Shown here: in pieces, positions 39,600 through 51,240 of the stretch
How the letters are laid out: each line of letters starts with the position of its first letter
How positions within the stretch are numbered: position 1 is the first letter of the stretch
Origin: Chondrus crispus
Taxonomy: Eukaryota > Rhodophyta > Florideophyceae > Gigartinales > Gigartinaceae
Assembly: GCF_000350225.1 (NCBI RefSeq)
Contig: NW_005179322.1
Location: 1-64,000 of the forward strand
DNA length: 64,000 nt
Direction of reading: 5' to 3'
The notes under the pieces: generated by a model
Told to the model about the DNA's origin: nothing
Databases searched by the model: none
The model's input: only the letters and a program-made list of their open reading frames with translations
Position numbers and translations under genes: made by a program

Positions 39600-41310
39600 A
39601 TAGTGTTGGGACAGATGCAGTTTCGCATATTAGTCAGAAGCATCGCTGCCAAGTAAAGTGCGCCAACCTGTGATTCCGCAATGCGCATTTTTCTCTTGAA
39701 GTCAACCGTTGCTCAGTATAGCTTCACCTCCTTGAAAGACCATTCTACAGTAACTCTCACCCTCGACATCGCCACATTCAATGCGCTTTGAAAAGGTGTG
39801 AAGTTCGAACCTGTCGCATAAACACCCCCACACGGAGGAGGGGTGTTCCTGACGTTCTGCGGAAGACCCCGGATCGGCGGTACCGAGGGTTTTGGACCAA
39901 CCAACGACACCTGGCACGGGCCGGTAGCGGGTGGTAGAGCGGTTTCGGCGGATACGCGCGCGTAGGCGAGCGGATCGACGCCTCGACGCCCCGGAGCAAT
40001 ACCGGTTGACGATCCGTTACTTACGGGCGGAGGCGGACCCGAGCTCGCCGACGTGGTCGCGCCCGTCCACTACCCGAGCGGTGGCTTCTAACTGTCGGGG
40101 GTCGGTGGGGCGATAGTTAGGGTATTACTTACTAAGCTGGGAGGTAGACCGTCGGTGGACGGTTCCCGGTCCTTCGTACCCTCCGCCGGCTGTCGCTCCC
40201 CATATTTATGGTACAAGGTAATTAACCGTCTACAATACAGTACGAACTGTACTGCAGTCGGCTTACTGTAGACAGTGCGGCACGGCCCGCACTGTAACGC
40301 TGTCAGCCGTCGGGGCTGACAGCACACGTGTGCTACACGTGGGTTACACGTATTGATGCGCGCGCGCTGTAAGGTATGCGCTCGCGCTCGCTGTAAGGTC
40401 CGTACATTACAGCGTTAGATCTAATTCTAAATCTAATATATAGTGGTCGGCAATTATAGTACAGAACCCTGGTGAGGAACTTCCAGAAAAAGGTCGGAGG
40501 CTCTAACCTGAATCCCCGTAAAGGCAGTACTGAATTCCATTCACCACCATGACGTCTTCTAAATTGCTCTCCAATCCACTTTGGACATACAGCGTCCAGT
40601 CGTGTCTCCGACCTTCTAGCGGTCCATGAGCGTGAAGTATGAGTCCATCAGGTGCCGTTACTGCCTGATACTTTAAAGCGTGTTTGAGCCAAAATACACC
40701 ACTTTTTGAACCTCGGCGTCACCAGCACGCGCAACTGCTATCACGGTGCCATTTATAAAGCGCACGCAATTTTAAGTGCGTCGCTCTTGCAGTGCATTCC
40801 GTTGGCATATTGCAGCGCGTGTTCGATTAAGAAAGATTGAGGTATGGGGTCGGTGAGTAGCGCTTTCCTGAGAGACAAAAACTTCTCCAGTCCTTCCCAA
40901 AAACATTTCGGACATCTGCGGCGCATGTCTTCCGAACATCACTTCCATATCCGACATTCTCGCTGGGCTGCTAATGCGACGCATGATAACACATTTGACG
41001 AGCATTGGACCACAAGCGTGTCTGTTCCGTTTAGTAGTCGCTATATACATTGGCTATCCTACACAATTGATCATTTCGTAAAGATCGTCTTTCTCGACCT
41101 AAACATACGAAGACAATCTAACTGAGTGAAACTGTTCAAGTTGAAGGAAAAGTCAGACAAAGAGATACGGTTAGCTTTCAAAATGAAGTCAGCACTCTCT
41201 GATGCGAGCTCTTGATGTTTAGCCAGTGCACTGTAGAGAGCCTGGGAAATAGAAACATTGTAGTTTGCTCTTCGGCGCCTCCGCATGAGGATGTACGCAG
41301 CAACCTCTCA
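39600..41310 (-). pseudogene. PIF/Harbinger transposase (DDE_Tnp_4), split by a solo LTR
   Basis: Reading leftward on the minus strand: FNLNSFTQLDCLRMFRSRK (about 41140-41080), SDMEVMFGRHAPQMSEMF (about 40960-40900), then the catalytic region ALKYQAVTAPDGLILHAHGP, LEGRRHDWTLYVQSGLE and GIQYCLYGDSG (about 40680-40500). Here the DG of PDGL and the D of RRHD fit the Harbinger signature. A solo Gypsy LTR interrupts at 40463-39812. Beyond it the gene resumes with FTPFQSALNVAMSRVRVTVE and WSFKEVKLY (about 39800-39715), the conserved C-terminal helix with the catalytic Glu. Several frame changes and stops lie in the N-terminal half. With the Myb-like gene it forms a two-gene convergent element of about 3 kb. 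Confidence 0.75.
39812..40463 (-). repeat. Solo Gypsy LTR with target duplication
   Basis: 652 bp; on the minus strand it starts TGTACTATAATTG and ends GTTTATGCGACA. The target duplication GAACC is perfect (39807-39811 and 40464-40468). It lies inside the Harbinger transposase gene. It shares the ACACGTGT palindrome and the stem-loop chain of the family. Confidence 0.95.
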
Positions 41311-41595
41311 TCTCCGCTTCCTTGCGACTGTCTTCGCATAGCGGTGGTCTCGTCGGCGTCCGAGCGCCATGTTTTGCCACTGTACCACTTTATGTTTTTG
41401 GATGGGAGTAGGAGGGGGCGGGCTATAAAGTGCAATACACATATTTGTAACGGATAACTGTTGCGTAATGCAAAAATTGCAAGAAAATTTGCTTTTCAGA
41501 AATGCGCTTGTGCCAAATTACAAATGCTATAAATAGTCATTTCTATTTCTGAAAAGCTTGTCGCGTAAACCCACAAATTGAGGCACGATTTTGTT

Positions 41596-41605
41596 CTCAA
41601 TTGAG
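41596..41605. repeat. CTCAATTGAG palindrome near a PiggyBac end
   Basis: The same 10-bp palindrome clusters at 43986-44065 and 47231-47262 around the neighbouring PiggyBac copy. Here it lies close to the 3' end of the minus-strand PiggyBac relic. Confidence 0.6.
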
Positions 41606-41619
41606 GACAAATCTTATCT

Positions 41620-43120
41620 CTAAGCAAAGTAGAAAGTATGAATAGAACAACGTTTACAAGTTGTGCTTCTCTGTAGGTGCTTCGGGAAGCAAGCTGAAAC
41701 GAACCTTGTTGTACAGAGCCAGCACTCCTCATCATCAGGATTCTTCTCGCCGCAGATTGAGCATTCAAGAGTTTTCTTACCAGTTCTGCAGACGCTGCAT
41801 CTCCCTTGTCGCCTGCCTCCAATCACGTCACCTGCTTTGTGTGTGCGGCGTCTTTTGCTTGGTATCAGGCGAGCTCCCACTCCACTCTGAGCCATCCTGT
41901 CAGAAGCAGCCGCAGCACCACTCTCGTCTACGGTACGCTGTCGAGCCCCAAGATTCACTGAGTCCATCGAACTATGTATAAGTTCCTCTGCAAGTAGCAT
42001 GTAGAAGCCAGCCTGCCTTAGAGCACACCGTATTCTTTTGCAACCGCTGCATGCCAGCCAAGAGTCGACCACGCACATCCCAAATATCGAACAGTTGACG
42101 CGCATGGACCAATCCATAGTACCAAGCTTCCTTCCGAGTTGTGAATAATCTTGCCGACACTGATTGTGTTGGGCGATCGCACCACATACTGTGTCGTATA
42201 CCTCGGCAGCCATAGGCTGAGGGATGTCAAACTCCCTGCGCTCTGGCTGCACATTGGTTGCGACATCCTCCACCTGCCTCCAGCGAGTTCTGATGTACGG
42301 ACTTTCCAATGCTAGAGATGAGCAGGATGATATAAAATATCTTCGGTTTCGGTCCATTCACACAAAATCCAGCAGCTTAGGAAACTTCTCCTCGTCGAGG
42401 CAAACAACTCCATTTCGACCACCTCGCTTCTGAAGCTGAATAGCTGCAAGGGCTTTCATAGAATAACGTCTTGTGCCGGTCTTTCCCACACCGATAAATC
42501 GCAAACTTATCGATCTGAGATACTCTGTAACAAAAACAGAAGCAAAGTACGAATCTGCACGAACTACTCTCGCAGACCTCTTCCATGGTTCCACCGGCTT
42601 TCGTAGGACGAGCGCACCATGCGGAACACCATCCGAGTCCAAAGTGGTCATCGCATCCTCTCCTTCGGCTGTCTCGACGAGCTTGAACCGCAACATAATC
42701 TTAGATCGTCCGCACGCGCTGTTCTACATCCCACACCCATTTTCAGGCTTCCTATCAATTGCAATGTCTTGTGGCAGACCTATATTAGTCCATAAACCTC
42801 CGTTCCCATACCACTTAGACATTCACTCGTCCACACAAATCCGGTCCGACGGTGAGAATTTGGACACCCTTTGAGCATTGAGGTGCTCGACAAAGTCGTC
42901 GACAACACGCCGCCGATACTGTTCACTCTACATGCTCAACGGTCTCACGTCAGGCTGATCGCTGAATTGGACGCAGCGCCACAGCTTGTTGAGCCGATCT
43001 CGAGTCATGCCAGCTCTGCCCAGGGACGGTGCGGGAACGTACTTGCCTGGCTTCGTACTCGACCAGGGAGTAGAACGATTTCCAAATTTAAAGCTATTGA
43101 TGAGAATGAGCATGCCAAGA
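41620..43120 (-). pseudogene. Decayed PiggyBac transposase, minus strand
   Basis: In coding order: GMTRDRLNKLWRCVQFSDQP (about 43017-42960), the N-terminal recognition block; ALVLRKPVEPWKRSARVVRA, then DSYFASVFVTEYL (about 42610-42520), which holds the second catalytic Asp; then, from 42357, DRNRRYFISSCSSL and EVYDTVCGAIAQHNQCRQDY with the third-Asp region replaced or decayed. RKLGTMDWSMRVNCSIFGM and a cysteine-rich C-terminus (CSVCRTGKKTLECSICGEK, CWLCTTRF) follow. The pieces lie in at least three frames, so the gene is dead. It belongs to the same subfamily as the copy at 44345-47065, not to that at 33632. Confidence 0.7.
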
Positions 43121-43980
43121 AACTTTAAAAGTTCTCCAGCAGTTTTAAGCCTACGTTTATGCTGTTAGAGCTTCTCGTTCGTCAGTCTTAGGATCGCGTC
43201 AGGCTGTGGACGTGGGAACGTCCTTAAAATTGGTCCAACGGGGAGGTTTCTCTGTGGTCTGTCCCTGGTCCAAACGCCTCGCAGGATGTCGAGGTCATGC
43301 GCTACGCCCTGTACCTGAAAGGTGCTTGAAATTCTGACTGGTCGTCGCCTTCGACCCATGCTTGGCAGTGTACAATGACTGGCCCGATTCTAGAATTATG
43401 GGAAGCCGATAGCAGCGTAGTTGGGACACTTTAAGCCGGAAGCTCAGGCAGTCGGCCGCCACCATCTTCTTGGGCACTAGTGGCTGTAGCAGTGCCGTCC
43501 AAAATTCCAGTTAGCATAGCAACGGGCCCATTATTAGAGGGAGGTTCCCCAGTTTACACTGAACGGATTTAGGCACTTGTGCTTCGTTCGACCCCCGCTA
43601 AACTCGTAGTCGGCTGTGACCGACCAGCTCGCGCGCTGCCTCGAAGCGTTGCAAAGAGCCTCAACGACGATTCCACGTACGAATTTGGTCTTTTCCCGGA
43701 ACCACAGCGTCGGATGCAATCTGCTACGTTACGACTGTGGCACGCCTTGGCATGGACTGCCGCGCCAACCGTTTTACGGGGGTCGGAACAGGGCGCCATC
43801 GCGCAGCAGAAGTGGGGGTACGGAGGTTCATGACGGTCAGGTTTACTGTTGCAGTCTTCTCAACATGTCTCACTATTTCGTAATTTATCGTCCCAGACCC
43901 CTGCAACACGTGAGGGGCCCGAATCTGGCCTCAAATAGTACCAAAACGTGATAGATTTTGAAATAAAGGGGGGTTGAAAG
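43121..43980. other. No clear gene; probably decayed transposon sequence
   Basis: Short open frames on both strands, none with a recognisable domain. It may contain the N-terminal part of the minus-strand PiggyBac. Confidence 0.4.
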
Positions 43981-44344
43981 TTTTCCTCAATTGAGAACAG
44001 TAGGAGAGTAGACAATAGTGTGTATTTGACAAACGTACTCAATTGAGGAAAATGGCTCAATTGAGACCAAATTTTGGCGGTAATTCTTTGCCAAGCCGAA
44101 ACACATCTTTCGCAGTAGATACCATACCCTGAAACCGTTTTTTGCCTCAAAAATGAGCCTGGTTTCACAATAATCGGCCGATCTAAGGGCGTGCTATCCA
44201 TCCATTACGTCATATGGAAAGATATATGCGACCCAACACTTGAACTACAATGCCGCCACTGCGGGACTGCCGAAGGGTCGTCGGCTCAGCCATTCACACC
44301 GAGGCCACAATTTGTAATGGCTAAGGAAGAGTGTCAGCGTCGAT

Positions 44345-47065
44345 ATGGGGAGCTTTGAAACACCGAAACGCTGTCACGTGGAAAGGGTGGAAACAGTCCA
44401 AAGGAAGAAAAACCAGATAACGCATGTATTTGGAGCATGGGCTGTGGGTATTGCTAAAGTCAGGAAATCCATATTGATTCGGAATTTTAAAAAAGAATCA
44501 TTTCCAGAACCAACAGGCTCTGACGGAAATTCATATTACATTGGACGAGAAATAGGTTCTTCCACGGGCATTGATGTTGCTCATAAACCTCCGTCCGCTA
44601 CTGGCGGCGTCACATCTCCATCCATCGAGGCTCAGCCTCGACCAGTGACTCAGCAACCATCTGAGCCTGGAGCATCCTGTAATCTATTTTTGAGTTTTGT
44701 GAGGATGTAAGCAGCCCTTTACAAGGCGAAGAGAATCTGTACAACGATACAGTAACCGATCTACCGCAAACCCAATTATAGAATCTCGAGGACGACAGTG
44801 CATCTGAAAAGACGGCATGCATTGAAGCCCATGGAAGAATTTAGAGCCTGCAGCCAGTTTCATCTGAGCTAAACGGAATTGTTTTTGACGCCAAATGTGA
44901 AGTTCGTTGTTGGATGGGACCGTTTCATTTGAGCAAAGCTGTTTTTGGGACAAATATATGGACTATTTTTATTTCGATGTTTCCAATAGAACATTTGCAA
45001 CGTATTGCTCGCCTTACAAACTTTAAATTGCAGATAACAACACACCGGGCGACGACTGCCGGGGAGGTATTGTGATTTTTCAAACTGCTCATACTGATAA
45101 CGGTGTATGAATTCGGCAAAAGACGTGATTTGTGGTCCCCGAGTACAGGATCGAAGTATATCAAGCGCCCAAACCTTTTGACTTTGATGGGAAGGACACG
45201 CTTTGATGTAATATTCAGTAGTATTACTTTCAGTGCTGTTCCAACTGATACTAGCAACATGACTTCAGTACAGGCAAGGTGGGCCCAAGTATCGGACTTT
45301 ATAGAGGCATTTAACGATCACAGATCCGCCAAGATTTTACCTAGCTCAAAAATGTGCTCCGATGAATGTGTGATCCGTTGGTATGGCCTTGGGAGCGAAT
45401 GGATTGATTTAGGCCTTCCTCGTTATCTTAGCATTGATTGCAAACCAGAGGATGGTTGCGAAGTTCAAAACACCGCTTGCGGCGAGAGTGGCATACTCCT
45501 GAGGTTAGAAGTAGTTTCAACTGCCGCGGATGAATCAACTCGATCATATGAAGGACAATTTGAAACACAGAACAGCTGTGCTGAAGAGGTTGGTGGGGCC
45601 CTGGGCCAACAGCAACAGAATTGTTTGTGCAGATTCATATGTAGCGTCGGTTGGCACTGCTTTGGAATTGCTTCACATGGGGCTTAAATGTATTGGTGTC
45701 GTAATGACTGCCACAGCACAATACCCACTGCAATTTTTGAGCACTCTGGAGCTGATTGTGAAGGGGTGTCAAGCAAGCATGGTGTCGCAGGTTGCCAATG
45801 AGAGCGCTGATTTGATGCCAGTAGTTTAGGTCGATCGTAACAGACGGTATTTTATTTCTCCAACTTCATGCACTGTACCAGGGCACACCTACAAAAGATA
45901 TAGATGGGGACAGAGTGCCAGTGGTACAAAACGCATTCAGACCATAGTACAACAGCCCAAAGTTGCTGAAGAGTACTAGGGTACTTGTGCTGCATTTGAT
46001 CAGCACAACTGCTGTCGACTGGACGACTTACAGCTTGCGCGCAAAATCAATGTGAAAACCTAGGACAAACGCGTCAATATAGGTGTATTGGGGTTTTGTA
46101 TAGTAGATTCCCAGAAGCTCTACAAGAAGGTTATTGGTTTTCGTCTACAGCGGACACAGAGCTCGTTTTTCGAGCAGCTCGCATACTCTCTAATTCATAA
46201 CTATTTTGATGGAAGGAGGCATCGTACAAGTTCTGAACAAATCATCGATGCGTTAGACTCTCCGAACAGCGGCAGATATGCACATCTTTCGCATTTGAAG
46301 CGCCTGCGCGTAAAGAATGTAGCATAAACACCCCCAGGGAGAGGGGTGTATGCACAGTTCGACCGAGACCCTGGAGGAGGGCGAGAAGACGGGGTGAAGC
46401 GGGACACCAGCTAACGACACCGGGCAGCGGGCCCGGGTAGCGTAGTAGAGCGAGACGGGGAGGACACGGGCACGCGCGAGCGGTTCGACGCCTCGACGCC
46501 CCGGCGCGGTACTGGGTAACGATCCAGGACCGACGGGCGGAGGCGGAGCCGGCTCGTGGGCGTGCCGCACGCGCCTTCAACCCGCGCTCGGTGCCGCTCT
46601 AAGGTAATTCGCGAGCGTTACTTTAGAATAAGCGGGCAGTCGGACCTTGACGGTCGGTCGGTGACAAGTCCTTGCTTGTCCTCCTCCACCACCGCCGGTC
46701 CGCTCCATATTTAATATACAAAGCAATCTATAACACTACAATACCGAAGTACTGTAGTGGACTACTGTAGTACAGATCGGACCGTACTGTAATACTGTCA
46801 GCCATCGGGGCTCACAGTACACGTGTGTGCGTGCGCTTCCGTCCCGCGCGTACACGTGTACACGTGTGCACTCGTGCGCCCGGTAGTACTGTAGAGCATC
46901 GGGCTCGACAGTACTGGATCCCGTTGTTGATCTAATCTAACTAAAAAGCCCCAGGGGGGCGGTTATACTACAGAGAAGAGCGTCCATGCTTCATATTCAG
47001 CGCAGGGTCGATGTCGGATATGTGTCAAATACAAATCATCTCATGTCCGCAGTTTGTGCATGGAA
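44345..47065 (+). pseudogene. Decayed PiggyBac transposase, plus strand, split by a solo LTR
   Basis: Blocks in order: VFGAWAVGIAKVRKS (about 44430); WTIFISMFPIEHLQRIARLT (about 44960-45020); VYEFGKRRDLWSP and MGRTRFDVIFSSITFS (45100-45235); CSDECVIRWYGLGSEWIDLG (about 45356-45415), with the first Asp-Glu; GWANSNRIVCADSY-like block PWANSNRIVCADSYVASVG (about 45600-45655), with the second Asp; VDRNRRYFI directly after a stop at about 45828; GFCIVDSQKLYKKVIGF (about 46091). The solo LTR lies at 46318-46972. Past it AQGRCRICVKYKSSHVRSLC (about 46998-47060) is the start of the cysteine-rich C-terminus. Several stops and at least two frame changes are present. It is the sister of the minus-strand copy at 41620. 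Confidence 0.75.
46318..46972 (-). repeat. Solo Gypsy LTR with near-perfect target duplication
   Basis: 655 bp; on the minus strand it starts TGTAGTATAACC and ends GTTTATGCTACA. Flanks are AAGAA (46313-46317) and GAGAA (46973-46977), one mismatch, consistent with an aged target duplication. It sits inside the PiggyBac coding region. Confidence 0.9.
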
Positions 47066-47277
47066 GAGAGGAATTTAGAGCGCTTTAACTGACACAGCAA
47101 AACAACGCGCAGCTGTTACAAGGCCCATTTGGACTTGGACCATTAGTATCTTATTCCTGCCTGTTTGTGTGAGTAAATGAAGTAAGTTACGGCATAGTGT
47201 GAGCGTCAGAAACTCCCAGGTGGAAATGTCCTCAATTGAGAACTTTTCTGTTCTCAATTGAGGAAAAATGTCAAATA

Positions 47278-47879
47278 GACACCAGCAGACCTTGAGTGCA
47301 ACTAGCTGTCGTTCAGTCTGTGAAGACCTCCTCTGGTCATTAGCGTCGGTGTAATGACGATAGCGGCTGCCAATGTGCAAAATCCCTGTTTCTATCCCCT
47401 AGCTTCATCTTTGTGTCAAATATTTGACACTTCCTCAAAAACAATTTATTTTTAATCTGCATCGCCATTCGCCTCATACTCGCATGCAAGCAACTACGGC
47501 CATATTTTCCAGAAATGATGGACTAATTGCGTGAAGACATGGTCTACAGAATGCATTCTCGTCAAGCTCGCACAGGAACACCACAACATTTTGGCGCCTT
47601 TGCGCGTACTTTTGCTCACAAGTACGCTCGCGCTTATCGGTCATTTGCACGTCCCAATGCAATCCCAGGACCAAATACATAAGCATATTACGGGTTGCAG
47701 TCCACACCGTCAACTTATGTCATCAATGAGCGCCGTGATCTGGTTGCAAAAGTCTCGGGACACGATGAAGAATTCTAAGCAGGCTAAGGTTCCACAATTA
47801 TTAGCAGAACAGCGTGCGGAGCGCCAGGAAGACCTACAAAAGTACATTTCAGACCCCAATACAATCGAATCAGACACAA
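47278..47879. other. No clear gene
   Basis: It contains the perfect palindrome GTGTCAAATATTTGACAC (about 47415-47432), related to the TGTCAAATA motif of the PiggyBac end. A small charged frame ending at 47899 (LLAEQRAERQEDLQKYI) may belong to the next element. Confidence 0.45.
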
Positions 47880-49060
47880 ATGATGAAGGATATTCCTAAA
47901 CGCCCGTCCTGGACAGATTTATGCAGGTCGGCGGAGTGGGTACCGTCGTTGAAATGACCGATTAATCTGTGAAAGAACTCAATGCTCTGTGAAAAGTCGT
48001 AAGAGAAAAAGTGGAATCTGATTCGAAAAGAGATCGCGGACGGATTTCTCAACACTTCTCGAAGGACGTGCGTCTTATTTTGCTCTCTACGCTCAAACAT
48101 GCGGGTAACTAGAACTTCAACGGTAAAATGTTTGGTGATAAGGGACCTACATTCGAGCGCATGATTATAGGATTTGTTGATAAGGTGGTTGATATACTGT
48201 ATGAGACAATGGTGCTGAAGTGGGAGGAGCGATACGCAATGGAACGCCTCATCGAAGATAGGAGTACATTCAGGCACTGAAAGTTTGCACTGTACGTCAC
48301 GTACGTCACGATTCGAAACGCCAACCGCCGTAGTGGAAACCCTGAAGAGGCCAAGGGGCACTTTAGCAACACACAGAAGCTGTATGGCTATAAATTAGAA
48401 GTGTCGGTGTTGCCCAACGGTATCGAAATTGGATGACGACCCCATCAACCAGGATACGTATCAGACCTGGTTACATTCAGGAAGAACATCAATTGGCATC
48501 AGGCTGCTCTTTCAAAAACAGATCGCGAGAAACGTACCTATCTGGATGTGGGACCAATAGACGAGGAAGACGAGGAATATAATGGAATGTGGGCTGTTCT
48601 GAGGGATAAAGGTTACCAAGGCGCGGCAGATATTATCAGGACATAATATTTAAGAAGAAGCCGAAGGGGGGATCGTTGTCGCATGATGAGAAACGAGTTA
48701 ATCGCAGAATAAGCTCCGCCCGCATCATCGTCGAGAACGTTTTTGGAAGGCTGTCTACTTTATGGGCAATCATGGCTAACAAGTGGCGCTTGGACGAGAA
48801 GCAGTATGATAAGATTTTTCGTCTGTGCCTTTCCTTGACAAATCTTCATGTGAGGTGGCACCCTTAACCCGACGAAGATAATCAGCATGCAAAACAATAA
48901 AGGAGGAGATTATTGGAGATCGGAGTGAAAAAAGCCGAGAAGCGCAAGGCATCACAGCAAATGTATCGTGCCAAGCGTGCGGCTCGCATGTTTGTTCAAT
49001 TTGGCGGTGATAGACAGAACGAAGAGATGGGCGTCGGTGTTATGCTGGATATGCTTGAAT
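47880..49060 (+). pseudogene. Harbinger-like DDE transposase relic
   Basis: In order: RYAMERLIEDRSTF (about 48230); FALYVTYVTIRNANRRSGNP and HFSNTQKLYGYKLEVSVLPN (about 48286-48420), the region around the first Asp and the YG.K..V.P.G block; LVTFRKNINWHQ (about 48470); VLRDKGYQGAADIIR (about 48600-48642), with the second Asp; then the frame 48676-48867, NRRISSARIIVENVFGRLST, with the third catalytic Glu. A basic helical tail (KKAEKRKASQQMYRAKRAAR, about 48930-48990) ends the gene. Stops and frame changes separate the blocks. The pattern is that of DDE_Tnp_4, but of a different lineage from the copy at 39600-41310. Confidence 0.6.
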
Positions 49061-49280
49061 AGGGATATGAACACGCTGCAGTGACCGAGGTCATTGCGTA
49101 AATTCATTCTCCTCTCTACTGGCTATGTCATTCTGTAATCTGTCTTGTTTCGTGCAGTCATTAGTGAGCTTTTGCAATCCGAAAATTCGTTAACTTATGA
49201 ATCGGTTTATGCATATTTTCTATACCGAAGATTCAGTCATATTCGTGGGATTTTAAGCTTTCGCAACTTTTCATTTGTGA
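49061..49280. other. Spacer without recognised features
   Basis: Probably the 3' non-coding end of the Harbinger-like relic. Confidence 0.35.
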
Positions 49281-50165
49281 CTACAGTACAGTACACTCAA
49301 ATCAGGAGGAGGGGTCTGAGTACGAGCACAGGCCCTCTAAAAACCTCACCAACACGAAGCAGAAGGACTTCACGATCGGAAAAGCCCAAAACCGTGCATC
49401 GCACAACAGAAGATGTCTCATGCTGGCCATTGCTGTCGACTTGTAGTGCAGTGGAACCACTCGCCAACGAGGGCGAAAATCTCGCTGTACAGAAAGCGGT
49501 ATGTCCAGTCACCGTCAGTTTGTTCGGGGCCCTCTGTCCGTGGTAGCTCAGAAGAAACGCGAGGATCGCGGGTAGAGTCGCGGTCGGCGCGTGAAGGGGT
49601 ACTCGGGATCGAGTAACTAGAAGGAGTGGGTGTGTCGCGGCCGTATTGCGGACCGCTATCGACAGCGTCGAAGAAGAACAACACAAGAAAACAGAAGAAA
49701 GAAGGAAGAAGAACAGTACCGTAGAAATGTAGAAATAGGTCAAAAAGTAAAGGAAAAACAAGAAAAACGATGACGACAAAGGGTGCAGGTACCAGACTTA
49801 GCCAACTAGATAGGAACCGTAGAGGATCCCACCAGAGATGGGGTCCGATTACCTGATGCCTCTTTACTGTCGCGCCTTCCGACACCCGACCTATATAGGC
49901 CGAGCGCCGTCGTCGGCGTCGGTTACTAAATGGGTAATTAATAATTAATTATCGTCATTAGAATTGCTACTTGGCCTTAGACCCTAATTAGCGTAGAAAC
50001 TTGTGGGCACCACGTATGTATATGTGTCGTACACGTGTCGTACACGTATCATATACGTGTCATACGACTGTCATACACGTGTGTCCACGTGTGGTACACG
50101 TGTGGTACACGTGGGGTACTTTCCCAAGTGTGCGCGCACAGTACACGCGTGAAAGGCGGGGAGCG
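49281..50165 (-). other. Possible LTR or promoter fragment of an unclassified element, minus strand
   Basis: 50020-50115 is an array of TACACGTGT-type words (about eight copies, some diverged), the same word that fills the U3 part of the Gypsy LTRs. Downstream on the minus strand lies CCTATATAGG (about 49889-49898), a TATA-box-like palindrome, then a long open but low-complexity frame (49885-49418) with hydrophobic stretches. Ends with TG/CA and a target duplication were not found. Confidence 0.35.
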
Positions 50166-50189
50166 CGGCCCCACGACGGCGGTGACCAG

Positions 50190-50537
50190 AGATGGAGGGC
50201 GCAGGGTCACTGCACTACACGACTGTCCTGTATCCCTTCAAATGCGTCTCGCTCGTCGAGGTGAAATCTATCGCAGAGACATAGAAAACATCAAAATGCG
50301 AACGAGGCACATTTCGCTCTCCTCTTTCAACCTCAAAATGTTTTGCGAAGCTTCTTGTTTACGCGACTTCGGGTTCAGAGCACACGCGATTCTTCGTATC
50401 CCCAATATTATTTGCTGGACACTCGGCGTGACAAAACGGTCAAGATAGAGGTACAGTGCAACGACCGCATCACGCCTTGTCTTGAGAAGACTTGTTAGCC
50501 CATGTAGATGGGCGGACATAAAAGTAATAGTCGGAAT
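50190..50537 (+). pseudogene. N-terminal part of a PIF/Harbinger transposase, cut off by the Gypsy insertion
   Basis: The frame shows SLSSFNLKMFCEASCLRDFG, then LGVTKRSR, a stop, YSATTASRLVLRRLVSPCRW and ADIKVIVGI up to the LTR at 50538. The LVLRRL..P.RW.D block matches the minus-strand Harbinger copy (IMLRRIS.., SDMEVMFG). The remainder should lie right of the window beyond the Gypsy element. One in-frame stop is seen in the part present. Confidence 0.55.
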
Positions 50538-51163
50538 TGTGGCATATCCCCCTCTCACGGAATTAGATTTAGATTAGATTTGCAGTTGTAGAGCCCGAGC
50601 TCTACAGTACCTCAGCCCGCGCGCACACGTGTACCCCACGTGTACGGGTGCGCGCGCACACGTGTAGTGTCAGTCCCGACGGCTGACAGTATTACAGTGC
50701 AGGCCGACCTGCACTACGGTAGCCCACTACAGTACATCGGTACTGTAGTGTTATGATAGATAATTGTGTACATTAAATATGAGCGGACCGCCGGCGGTGG
50801 AGGGGGGACAAGCACGGACTTGTCAAGGATCCTCCACCTTGGTCCGCCCGCTTACTTTTAGGTACTTCCGTCCGTTTTACCTAGGAGTCGCACCGCGCGC
50901 GGGTTGAGAACGCGCGTAGCACGCCCACGAGCCGGCTCCGCCTCCGCCCGTCGGTACTGGATCGTCACCCAGTACCGCTCCGGGGCGTCGAGGCGTAGAA
51001 CCGCTCGCGCGTGCGCGCGTCCTCCCCGATCCCGCTCTACCACCGCTACCTCGAGCCCGTGCTCGGTACCGTGGGTGGGCCGTGCTTCTGTCTTCCCGCC
51101 GATCGGGGTCTTTCCGAACTGTCAGTACTCACCCCCCTCGTCGTTGGGGGTGATTATACTACA
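50538..51163 (+). repeat. 5' LTR of the right Gypsy element
   Basis: 626 bp from TGTGGCATATCC to GTGATTATACTACA. It has the stem-loop chain (TGTAGAGC/GCTCTACA, GTGCAGG/CCTGCAC, CTACAGTAC/GTACTGTAG), ACACGTGT palindromes, and a TACATTAAATATGAGCGG block that may hold the core promoter. Confidence 0.95.
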
Positions 51164-51164
51164 G

Positions 51165-51180
51165 TGGTCTCCCGACCTAG
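51165..51180 (+). other. Candidate primer-binding site
   Basis: TGGTCTCCCGACCTAG starts one base after the LTR. A leading TGG would pair with a tRNA CCA end; the tRNA was not identified. Confidence 0.4.
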
Positions 51181-51240
51181 AAGACTCTCACGATCGAACC
51201 GAGAAGACTATCGTTTACCTCCGCGTCCGTACGCGTCGAG

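Larger units (their letters stand above)
43986..47277 (+). mobile_element. PiggyBac element bounded by inverted subterminal motif arrays
   Basis: Left: CTCAATTGAG at 43986, TATTTGACA at 44023, CTCAATTGAG at 44038 and 44056. Right, as mirror image: CTCAATTGAG at 47231 and 47253, TGTCAAATA at 47269. A decayed transposase lies between. Without the 655-bp solo LTR the element would be about 2.6 kb, the usual size of an autonomous PiggyBac. Exact TTAA-bounded ends were not identified. Confidence 0.55.

Noticed and set aside
49297-49885. Minus-strand frames of 155-160 codons with hydrophobic runs
   Set aside because: The hydrophobic runs come from A-rich plus-strand tracts. No domain or conserved motif is visible.
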